From an uncultured Selenomonadaceae bacterium (GTDB taxonomy: Bacteria; Bacillota; Negativicutes; Selenomonadales; Selenomonadaceae): DNA of 47,942 bases. The notes under the pieces are model-generated. The model ran no database searches and was not told the origin of the DNA. It saw nothing but the letters and a program-made list of their open reading frames with translations. The stretch lies in assembly GCA_905236725.1 (NCBI GenBank), contig CAJOCT010000003.1:1-47942 (forward strand), in the 5' to 3' direction. Shown in pieces: positions 41,718-47,942 of this stretch; the stretch's first letter is position 1; each line of letters opens with the position of its first letter. The translations under genes and the position numbers were made by a program.

Positions 41718-42800
41718 TTAAATTTCCTGCGCCGTCAAAAGTGCTTCGACTTTTAAATCAGAGGTTTTATTTAAGTCGATAAATTCATTTTTCACGGTCT
41801 GCACAACGGGTTGGTCAGTGACTCTTGCCTCGTCGATGTAAACAATTTTCGCGCGTTGACCGTCACTCAAGCCGACCCAGTTGCCGTTCAAAGCGCGGCG
41901 GAAATTTCTCATGAACAAAATTCCGAACCGCGTATCAATTTTTCCCTTCAAAACGTCTTCGTACAAAACTTTGAAAATATCGAAAGGCGAATTTCTCTTC
42001 GCGTAAGAACGATTTGCGGCCATTGCGTCGTAAACGTCAAGAATGCCGATAATTTTGCCGAAGTCAGAAATTTGATCGCCCTTGAGTCGATTGGGATAAC
42101 CCGAGCCGTCGCATCTTTCGTGGTGATTGAGAACGCCGGATAAAATATCAGTTTTATTTTTCAGCGCGGAAAGTTTGAGCATGTCATAAGCGTAATCTAC
42201 GTGGCGTTTTATCTGCGCGAACTCTTCCGCGTCGAGCTTGCCTTTTTTGTTCAAAATTTCTTTCGGGACTTTGACTTTGCCGATCTCGCTCAAAATTCCC
42301 GAAAGAATAATATCGTTCGTCAACTCTTGATTGTAACGAAGCCAGCTTGCATAAATTCCCGCCAAAATTCCGACGTTCGCCGCGTGATGAATCGTATAGT
42401 CACCTTTCCGCGTCATGTTGTGAATTTGAGTAATCGCCGTCGCTCCGTCGCAAATTTCCTTTATATTTTCCGGCGTGACAATTTCGTTTAAGGTATCCAA
42501 ATCCAGTTCGTTATGCCGCTCAAACTTATAGAAAACGTCATAAATTTTGTCATACGTTTTTTGATAGCTGTCGAGATATTCCGAATCAATTAAATGTTCC
42601 TGCCCGGCAACGTCCGCAGTTTCCTCCTCTTCGACTTCGTCAATGTAAACCGAAAAAATATTATGCCCGATAAGATTTTGAATCATATCCGCATTGAGAG
42701 TAGTATTTTTCTTTAGAATAACTTTGCCGTCAATATCAAGGACATCTCGCCCGACCTTCATCCCCGAGCGCAAAACATCCACGTCATAAGACCTTAACAC
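41718..42800 (-). CDS. HD-GYP-type protein without the HD residues
   Basis: A 360-residue protein starting at GTG 42800. Residues ~1-60 form a small N-terminal domain (LRSGMKVGRDVLDIDG), ~130-290 an HD-GYP-like domain. HD-GYP enzymes break down cyclic-di-GMP. The histidines H138/H139 and the GYP segment HHERCDGSGYP (226-236) are present, but the HD pair, normally LLHDIGK, reads ILSEIGK with S171 and E172. Loss of both metal ligands makes hydrolysis unlikely, although cyclic-di-GMP binding is still possible. It lies next to uvrB and near a chemoreceptor, a context that fits signalling. Confidence 0.85.
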   Translation of the reverse strand: MLRSYDVDVLRSGMKVGRDVLDIDGKVILKKNTTLNADMIQNLIGHNIFSVYIDEVEEEETADVAGQEHLIDSEYLDSYQKTYDKIYDVFYKFERHNELDLDTLNEIVTPENIKEICDGATAITQIHNMTRKGDYTIHHAANVGILAGIYASWLRYNQELTNDIILSGILSEIGKVKVPKEILNKKGKLDAEEFAQIKRHVDYAYDMLKLSALKNKTDILSGVLNHHERCDGSGYPNRLKGDQISDFGKIIGILDVYDAMAANRSYAKRNSPFDIFKVLYEDVLKGKIDTRFGILFMRNFRRALNGNWVGLSDGQRAKIVYIDEARVTDQPVVQTVKNEFIDLNKTSDLKVEALLTAQEI

Positions 42801-42820
42801 ATAACCGCCCCCACCGTTTC

Positions 42821-42854
42821 TAATGCGTAATTCGTAATGCTTAATGCGCAGTGA
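42821..42854. repeat. Intergenic word repeat (taatgcgtaattcgtaatgc type)
   Basis: taatgcgtaattcgtaatgc and cttaatgcgcagtg form a tandem of related words. This is a different family from the ccactaaccactg words, but it has the same short-word construction. It lies in the gap between the divergent HD-GYP-like gene and the chemoreceptor. Confidence 0.5.
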
Positions 42855-42976
42855 AAAATTACAAATCTCTGATTTTCAGTTGCGGGTAATATTTGCCACG
42901 ACATAAAATTTTCCTGCAACCCTGTCGCCGGTTTTCGATTAAAAGTTTTTGCTAAAAAAAAAATTTTTTTGCCGAA

Positions 42977-43005
42977 TTGAAGGAAAAATTTAATTTATGT
43001 AAAAT
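42977..43005 (+). promoter_or_regulatory. Probable promoter of the chemoreceptor gene
   Basis: TTGAAG at 42977-42982 and TAAAAT at 43000-43005 have a 17-base spacer, about 60 bases before the ATG at 43064. The leader contains GGAAAGG before TTGGTTTTTTAATG. Confidence 0.45.
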
Positions 43006-43063
43006 TTAATTCCAATATTTAAAAACTCAGGTATTATCTTTTTTGGAAAGGGTTGGTTTTTTA

Positions 43064-44812
43064 ATGAGCTGGATGGACAATTTAAAAGTTGCCTACAAGT
43101 TGATCGTCCTGAACATCGTCGCTTTGTTAGGCATGGTAGTTATCGGGGGTTTCGGATATTTCGCACTTCAAGACGCGAAAGCCGACATTAACAGAATGTA
43201 CCAAGTAAACCTCAAAAATATCGACTTGGCGGGGCAGGCTCGTCATGCAATGCGTATGGCTCAACTTCAAGCAATTTTGGGACCTTTGAACGGCGATCCC
43301 GCAGTTTTTCAAGGTCGAATGGACAGATTCAATAACAGTCTTGCAGAAATGGACAAGAATATTGTCGATTACATCGAAATTAACAGAGACACTCCGGAAT
43401 TGATTCAGCAGTTAAACAAAATTCAAGGTCTGTGGGATACATTCAAACAAAAAACAAGTACGCTTATCGCCATGCGTCCTCCGACAAACGGCGATACATC
43501 TGCCATTGCGGCTCACAGAAATCAAGCAATTTCCTATTACGACGCGAATCTTTTGCAACTCGGTTTGGACGTGGGTAATGAACTCGCGGCACTGCAACAA
43601 CTTTCCCGCGATATTTCGGAAAGAGAAATAAAAGCTACTGAAGAAGAAATTGACGCAACAACTCGCAACGTTATTATCGCGATGATTGCCTGCGCATTGG
43701 TTTTAATCGGCACGAGTATTGCAATTACAAAAGCCGTCACCACTCCGTTGAACAATATGATTCACATTTGCAACAAACTTCGTGACGGCGATTTCCGTGA
43801 CAAGGGACACACTGCAGACCCGCGCGGTGATGAATTTGGTTTGATGAACACTGCGGTTTTTGATATGCGCACGACGATTAACCAACTCATGAAAAAAACT
43901 TCCGCCACTGCCGAACAACTCGCCGCCTCTTCCGAAGAGTTGACAGCCTCCGCTCATCAATCCGCGCAAGCCTCCGAACAGGTCGCGCAATCCGTCACAA
44001 ATTCCGCCGCCGCAGTTGCCGAACAGCAACAGAATGTTTCGGACGCAATGGACGCAATTTCTCACGCAATGAACTCTATCAAGGCTCTTAACGAAGCGTC
44101 GGTCGTTGTCGGCGAAAAAGTTGACGAAGCGGCTAAGCAAGCGGCTTACGGCTCAACCGCCATTGAAACTGCCGTAAATAAAATTTTAAGCGTTGAAAAA
44201 ATTGTCAATATCTCCGCCGGAACCGTCGATAAACTCGGTCAGCGTTCTAAAGAAATCGGGCAGATTGTCGAGGCCATCAGCGGAATTGCGGAACAAACAA
44301 ACTTGCTTGCGTTGAATGCGGCGATAGAGGCGGCTCGCGCAGGTGAACACGGGCGCGGTTTTGCCGTCGTTGCTGATGAAGTTCGTAAACTTGCTGAAGA
44401 ATCTCAAAAAGCCGCTCAAAAAATCGCAAGTCTCATCGGCGCAATTCAGCAGGATACCGATGACGCAGTTGCATCAATGCACGAAGGCAGTGTCGCCGTT
44501 AAGGAAGGCACAAAATCTGTTGAAGAACTTCGCACGTCCTTTGAAAATATCGGCAACGCCTCGGGACAGGTTACCGACAGGACGCGTTCAATGGAAAATG
44601 ATATTAAATCCGTCTCCGACGACACTAACTTGATTCAAACTCGTTCCGAAAAAATTTCCGAAAACAGCAATCGAGTGGCAAGCGAAATGGAATCTGTTTC
44701 AGCCGCGTCAGAGGAGCAATCCGCTTCTGCCGGTGAAATTGCTTCCGCCTCCGACGCTCTTGCCAACCTCGCTCAAGATTTGCAAAACTCCTTACAACAT
44801 TTTAAATTCTGA
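43064..44812 (+). CDS. Methyl-accepting chemotaxis protein
   Basis: The start is ATG 43064; the frame from 43043 begins inside the leader. The 582-residue receptor has a membrane helix at ~12-34, a periplasmic or outside four-helix-bundle ligand domain (~35-190), a second membrane helix at ~192-215, a HAMP linker, and a long cytoplasmic signalling coiled coil. The tip is conserved: [20 protein letters not shown] and [18 protein letters not shown]. It binds an outside ligand and controls CheA. No che genes are in the window. It interrupts the uvrB-uvrA neighbourhood. Confidence 0.93.
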   Translation: MSWMDNLKVAYKLIVLNIVALLGMVVIGGFGYFALQDAKADINRMYQVNLKNIDLAGQARHAMRMAQLQAILGPLNGDPAVFQGRMDRFNNSLAEMDKNIVDYIEINRDTPELIQQLNKIQGLWDTFKQKTSTLIAMRPPTNGDTSAIAAHRNQAISYYDANLLQLGLDVGNELAALQQLSRDISEREIKATEEEIDATTRNVIIAMIACALVLIGTSIAITKAVTTPLNNMIHICNKLRDGDFRDKGHTADPRGDEFGLMNTAVFDMRTTINQLMKKTSATAEQLAASSEELTASAHQSAQASEQVAQSVTNSAAAVAEQQQNVSDAMDAISHAMNSIKALNEASVVVGEKVDEAAKQAAYGSTAIETAVNKILSVEKIVNISAGTVDKLGQRSKEIGQIVEAISGIAEQTNLLALNAAIEAARAGEHGRGFAVVADEVRKLAEESQKAAQKIASLIGAIQQDTDDAVASMHEGSVAVKEGTKSVEELRTSFENIGNASGQVTDRTRSMENDIKSVSDDTNLIQTRSEKISENSNRVASEMESVSAASEEQSASAGEIASASDALANLAQDLQNSLQHFKF

Positions 44813-44830
44813 AAAATTTTTTCAAACAAA

Positions 44831-44868
44831 AAATCCCTTCGACAAAAAATATCGAGGGGATTTTTTTT
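44831..44868. terminator. Bidirectional terminator between the chemoreceptor and uvrA
   Basis: AAATCCCTTCGA (44831-44842) pairs with TCGAGGGGATTT (44852-44863), flanked by an A-run and a T-run. It serves both convergent genes. Confidence 0.85.
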
Positions 44869-44886
44869 AGTTGCGAAAATATTTTT

Positions 44887-47400
44887 TTAAATCGACTGCA
44901 AAATATTTTTTAAAAATTGTCCCGTGTAAGATTTTTCGACTTGAGAAATTTCTTCGGGCGTACCCGTAGCAACAACTTCGCCGCCTTTGTCTCCGCCGTC
45001 CGGTCCCAAGTCGATGATATAATCCGCGCATTTTATCACGTCAAGATTGTGTTCGATAATTAAAACCGTGTCGCCCCTGTCAACAAGTCTTTGCACAACG
45101 TCGATAAGTTTTTTCACGTCGTCGAAGTGCAAACCGGTCGTCGGCTCGTCCATGATATAAATATTTTTTCGTTGAGTAATCGGGCGGGCAAGTTGTGCGG
45201 CAAGTTTTACGCGCTGACTTTCTCCGCCGCTCAAAGTATTTGCGGGCTGCCCGAGTTCAATATAACCCAGTCCCACATCGTGAAGAACTTGCAACATTCT
45301 TTTTATCGCGGGAATGTTTTCAAAAAATTCCAGTGCCTCGTCAACCGTCATTGAAAGAACGTCCGCGATATTTTTATTTTTATAAGTGACTTCCAAAGTT
45401 TCCGCGTTGAATCTTTTTCCCTTGCAAACGTCGCAGGTAACATAAACATCGGGCAAAAAATTCATCGGGATTTTCAAAACGCCGTTGCCGTGACAAGTCT
45501 CACACCTGCCGCCCGTGACGTTGAAACTGAATCTGCCGCCCGTGTAACCGCGAATTTTTGCGCCTTGAGTTTGCGCAAACAGATTGCGAATTTTATCGAA
45601 AATTTTTGTGTAAGTGACGACGTTTGAGCGCGGACTTCTGCCGATAGGGTCTTGATCAATTTTTATAATCGAACTGATTCCGAACAGCTCAAGAATTTTT
45701 TTATCTTTATCAAGTCGAGGAAAAATAATTTCTTCGACGAGAGTGGATTTTCCCGAACCCGAAACGCCCGTGATAATCGTCAAAACTTCGAGAGGAATTT
45801 TTACGGAAATATTTTTTAAATTGTGAACGGATAAATTTTCAAAATCTATCGTCCGCGAAAAATTTCTGCGCGATTGAGGAATTTCAATTTTTTTCCTTCC
45901 GCTTAAATAATCGCCCGTCAACGAATTTTCATTTCGAGAAACTTCCTCCGCATTCCCGACCGCAATAACTTCACCGCCGTTTTTCCCCGCACCGCGCCCG
46001 ATGTCAACCAATAAATCCGCCTCGCGCATCGTTTCTTCGTCATGTTCGACGACAAGCAAAGAATTTCCCAAGTCGCGCAGATTTTTCAACGTCGCCAAAA
46101 GTTTTTGATTGTCGTGTTGATGAAGACCGATTGAAGGCTCATCGAGGACGTATAAAACGCCCGTCAAAGCAGAACCGATTTGCGTTGCAAGTCTTATGCG
46201 CTGAAACTCTCCGCCCGATAAAGTCGCGGATTTTCTGGAAAGCGTCAAATAATCCAATCCGACGTCCTGCAAAAATTTCAGCCGAGATTTAATTTCTTTC
46301 AAAACTTGTCGAGAAATTTTTTTTTCGGTGTCGCTCAATTTATTTTCAAGTTCAGAAAAAAATTTTCCGCAACCTTCCACCGATAAATCCGAAACTTCGG
46401 CAATATTTTTTTCTCCGACCGTAACGCTCAAGGCGGCGGGATTTAATCTTTTTCCGTGACAGGCGGGGCAAATATCGGACTCATTGTCAGTCATTTTAAA
46501 TTCGTGAATCGCCTGCATCCACTCAAACATACTTTGCCAGTTGAGTTGCTGAAAAATTTTTCCGAGACCTTCGCAAGTCGGACAATATCCGCGCGGGCTG
46601 TTGAAAGAAAAAAGTTGCGGCTCAAGGTCAGGCAAACTTATTCCGCAATCGACGCAAGAATTTTTTTCGCTGAACGTCAAAATTTTTTCGTCAACTTCAA
46701 CATAAACAATCCCTCCGCCGAATTTCAGCGCGGTTTCGAGAGAATCACTCAAACGCGAACGAATATTTTCACGGACGACAAGCCTGTCAACAATCAGTTC
46801 GATATTATGTTTTTTGGTTTTGGCAAGTTTAATTTCGCTGTCGAGCTCAAAAATTTCTCCGTCAACTTTCACGCGAACAAAGCCGGAATTTCTCAGCCGC
46901 TCAAAAGTTTCTTTGTGAGTACCCTTCTGAAGTTTTGCAATCGGCGCAAGCAAAATAATTTTCGTGCCTTCGGGAAGTTTTAAAATTTGTTCGAGAATTT
47001 GATCCAAACTTTGCGGCGTGACGGGTTTTCCGCATTTCGGACAGTGCGGCTTGCCGATTCTTGCGAAAAGTAATCTCAAATAATCGTAAATTTCCGTGAC
47101 GGTGCCGACGGTCGAGCGCGGATTATTATTTGTTGTCTTTTGATTTATCGCAATCGACGGACTTAACCCCTCAATCTGTTCAACGTCAGGTTTGTCGGGC
47201 AGACCCAAAAACTGCCGCGCGTAACTTGAAAGACTTTCCAAAAATCTGCGTTGACCTTCGGCATAAATTGTGTCGAAGGCAAGAGAACTTTTTCCCGACC
47301 CCGACACGCCTGTTATAACGACAAATTTTTCTCGCGGAATTTCCACATCAATATTTTTTAAGTTGTGAACTTTTGCGCCGCGAACTTTTATAAAATCCAA
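44887..47400 (-). CDS. uvrA: Excinuclease ABC subunit UvrA, shortened form
   Basis: UvrA is the ABC-type ATPase that finds DNA damage and loads UvrB. The start is TTG 47400 after GGGGGAA. The product has 837 residues, about 100 fewer than usual (~940). Present are both Walker A motifs (GVSGSGKS at 31-38 and again near 545), both ABC signatures ([24 protein letters not shown]), the UvrB-binding domain (~118-240), and zinc cysteines. The missing part lies between CPTCEGLG (273-280) and CPACHGKRL (311-319): 30 residues join what is normally a domain of about 130. The reading frame is intact, so this is an in-frame natural deletion in ATP-binding domain I. Repair function may still be normal. Confidence 0.93.
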   Translation of the reverse strand: MDFIKVRGAKVHNLKNIDVEIPREKFVVITGVSGSGKSSLAFDTIYAEGQRRFLESLSSYARQFLGLPDKPDVEQIEGLSPSIAINQKTTNNNPRSTVGTVTEIYDYLRLLFARIGKPHCPKCGKPVTPQSLDQILEQILKLPEGTKIILLAPIAKLQKGTHKETFERLRNSGFVRVKVDGEIFELDSEIKLAKTKKHNIELIVDRLVVRENIRSRLSDSLETALKFGGGIVYVEVDEKILTFSEKNSCVDCGISLPDLEPQLFSFNSPRGYCPTCEGLGKIFQQLNWQSMFEWMQAIHEFKMTDNESDICPACHGKRLNPAALSVTVGEKNIAEVSDLSVEGCGKFFSELENKLSDTEKKISRQVLKEIKSRLKFLQDVGLDYLTLSRKSATLSGGEFQRIRLATQIGSALTGVLYVLDEPSIGLHQHDNQKLLATLKNLRDLGNSLLVVEHDEETMREADLLVDIGRGAGKNGGEVIAVGNAEEVSRNENSLTGDYLSGRKKIEIPQSRRNFSRTIDFENLSVHNLKNISVKIPLEVLTIITGVSGSGKSTLVEEIIFPRLDKDKKILELFGISSIIKIDQDPIGRSPRSNVVTYTKIFDKIRNLFAQTQGAKIRGYTGGRFSFNVTGGRCETCHGNGVLKIPMNFLPDVYVTCDVCKGKRFNAETLEVTYKNKNIADVLSMTVDEALEFFENIPAIKRMLQVLHDVGLGYIELGQPANTLSGGESQRVKLAAQLARPITQRKNIYIMDEPTTGLHFDDVKKLIDVVQRLVDRGDTVLIIEHNLDVIKCADYIIDLGPDGGDKGGEVVATGTPEEISQVEKSYTGQFLKNILQSI

Positions 47401-47493
47401 AAAAATTCCCCCGATTAAGCAATTTTAAATTTCGGGGAATTATATTACTTATCGAAAAAAATTCAAAGTTTTATTTTCCGCGAAAAATTTTTC

Positions 47494-47525
47494 TTGACTT
47501 TTTCAACAGTGGGGGGGGGTATAAT
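47494..47525 (+). promoter_or_regulatory. Promoter with a nine-G tract in the spacer
   Basis: TTGACT at 47494-47499 and TATAAT at 47520-47525 frame a 20-base spacer that ends in nine G (47511-47519). Seventeen bases is the usual spacing. Gain or loss of G by slippage would change promoter strength, a known phase-variation mechanism. It drives the small gene at 47575, which has GGGAGG before ATG. Confidence 0.65.
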
Positions 47526-47574
47526 ATGGTTTAATCAGTTTTAAACAAAGTTTTTTTGGGAGGATTGGTTTTTT

Positions 47575-47760
47575 ATGAAAAAGTTTTTCGACTTGCAGAT
47601 GTTTGCAAAAGTTGTCAAGCTGACGAATAAGGCTGACTATTACGAGAACGAAACTTCAAATGTAAAAATTTTGGCACTGGGTGGAGATGATACCATCAAA
47701 ATAATTCTGTCGGCGAATTTGAATTTAATTCCTCCGAAAAAATTTCTCAAGAAAATTTAA
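47575..47760 (+). CDS. Broken RTX-like surface/secreted protein remnant
   Basis: The start is ATG 47575 with GGGAGG upstream. The 61-residue product begins MKKFFDLQMFAKVVKLTNKA, followed by NETSNVKILALGGDDTI, similar to the N-termini of large Ca-binding RTX-type repeat proteins, where TSN..INALGGNDTI repeats follow. After GGDDTI the frame runs into unrelated residues and stops. Another frame starting near 47697 reads HQNNSVGEFEFNSSEKIS and continues to a TAA at 47778-47780, which looks like an ordinary C-terminus. The gene is thus best explained as a large internal deletion joining both ends out of frame. It is probably not functional. Confidence 0.5.
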   Translation: MKKFFDLQMFAKVVKLTNKADYYENETSNVKILALGGDDTIKIILSANLNLIPPKKFLKKI

Positions 47761-47804
47761 TCACTTTCGCCGAAAAATAAAATTTTTTCTCTGCATAAAA
47801 AAAA

Positions 47805-47837
47805 TTTCCCGACGAATTATCGCCGGGATTTTTTTTT
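47805..47837 (+). terminator. Terminator after the RTX remnant
   Basis: TCCCGACG and CGCCGGGA form an eight-base arm pair with one mismatch, followed by nine T residues. It lies directly beside the end of the insertion element. Confidence 0.7.
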
Positions 47838-47942
47838 CAAACGGTGAAGGTACTCCGACTTAAAGAAGTCGGAGCTTCCTGCTTCATCGGCTGTTGCACG
47901 ATAGCAAGTATCGCGTCTTACATAGTCTCCACAGGCGTGAAT
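47817..47942 (-). CDS. tnpB: 3' end of an IS200/IS605-type TnpB gene (partial)
   Basis: The minus frame entering at 47942 reads IHACGDYVRRDTCYR and then ADEAGSSDFFKSEYLHR, matching the C-terminal tail that TnpB proteins show after the zinc finger (GIHACGD-VRP, EAGSS). TnpB is an RNA-guided nuclease encoded by IS200/IS605 elements. In related elements the stop is a TAG right after the hairpin codons GAG; here the bases read GAGTACC, so the frame runs on through the terminator of the neighbour to a TAA at 47817-47819. The body of the gene is beyond the window. Confidence 0.7.
   Translation of the reverse strand: MHACGDYVRRDTCYRATADEAGSSDFFKSEYLHRLKKKSRR
47842..47942 (-). mobile_element. Right end of an IS200/IS605-family element
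   Basis: CTCCGACTT (47853-47861) and AAGTCGGAG (47866-47874) form the subterminal hairpin typical of IS200/IS605 right ends, with GGTGAAGGTA beside it as the terminal part. The hairpin on the RNA would be the core of the guide (omega) RNA, whose guide is copied from DNA just outside the end, here the stretch at and below 47841. The left end and any tnpA are outside the window. Confidence 0.65.

Noticed and set aside
47575-47760. Phage capsid-type N-terminus suggested by FDLQMFA
   Set aside because: Similar words open some phage capsid proteins, but the following TSNVKILALGGDDTI is RTX-like and there are no other phage genes nearby.
1-47942. tRNA or rRNA genes
   Set aside because: No cloverleaf or conserved rRNA segment was recognised by eye in any gap.

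Overview
The window looks like the chromosome of an AT-rich, anaerobic or microaerobic bacterium of the Firmicutes, plausibly a Gram-negative-type Firmicute (Negativicutes). The evidence is the gene content (PPi-type phosphofructokinase, RsbV/RsbW pair, SEC-C methionine aminopeptidase, dprA next to a topA-type gene, tsaE-tsaB-rimI, ferredoxin in a pyr operon), strong purine Shine-Dalgarno sequences, many TTG and GTG starts, and dense A/T-rich hairpin terminators. This placement is an inference from content. No rRNA, tRNA or CRISPR array was recognised.

Layout. (1) 1-13353, + strand: an accessory region. It starts with the tail of one gene and two full paralogues sharing a GNVI-type C-terminal tail, with a pentapeptide-like protein and a small possible immunity-type protein among them. 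Next comes a six-kilobase-plus module of two unknown proteins, a 1078-residue degenerate J-domain/zinc-ribbon/FN3-like protein, a zinc-ribbon P-loop GTPase and a glycine-zipper protein. That module (4129-12101) lies between two 136-bp inverted copies of one hairpin-forming repeat (3894-4029 and 12111-12246). A second glycine-zipper protein follows outside the repeat. (2) 13357-17787: a YkgJ-like cysteine-cluster protein overlapping a radical SAM gene, then ftsY and a cydA with no cydB beside it. (3) 17799-20070: a two-gene restriction-modification cassette bracketed by two copies of one terminator-like repeat. (4) 20108-30078: housekeeping genes pyrB-pyrC-ferredoxin, a C39-like protein, ubiX, thrB, a topoisomerase I homologue that has lost its catalytic residues, dprA, PPi-type phosphofructokinase and map. 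(5) 30117-35957: trpG-trpE, a histidine kinase without a regulator beside it, a methyltransferase-like protein, a glycosyltransferase, and an antitoxin/PIN pair whose toxin is frameshifted near its end. (6) 35983-38732: rimI-tsaB-(small membrane protein)-tsaE and rsbW-rsbV. (7) 38835-47400: an XRE-methyltransferase fusion, uvrB, an HD-GYP protein lacking the HD residues, a chemoreceptor, and an unusually short uvrA. (8) 47401-47942: a promoter with a nine-G spacer, a broken RTX-like surface-protein gene, and the right end of an IS200/IS605-type element with the tnpB 3' end.

How the parts may work together. The best candidate for an undescribed system is the repeat-bounded GTPase module with its neighbours: a switch-like GTPase, a large scaffold carrying zinc ribbons, and two proteins able to insert in membranes, next to an array of paralogous secreted- or tube-like proteins. 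Its function is not known from sequence alone. Other striking points are the catalytically dead topoisomerase-like protein at the dprA locus, the G9 promoter spacer that suggests phase variation, and signs of recent insertion and decay around the restriction cassette, the PIN gene and the RTX remnant.
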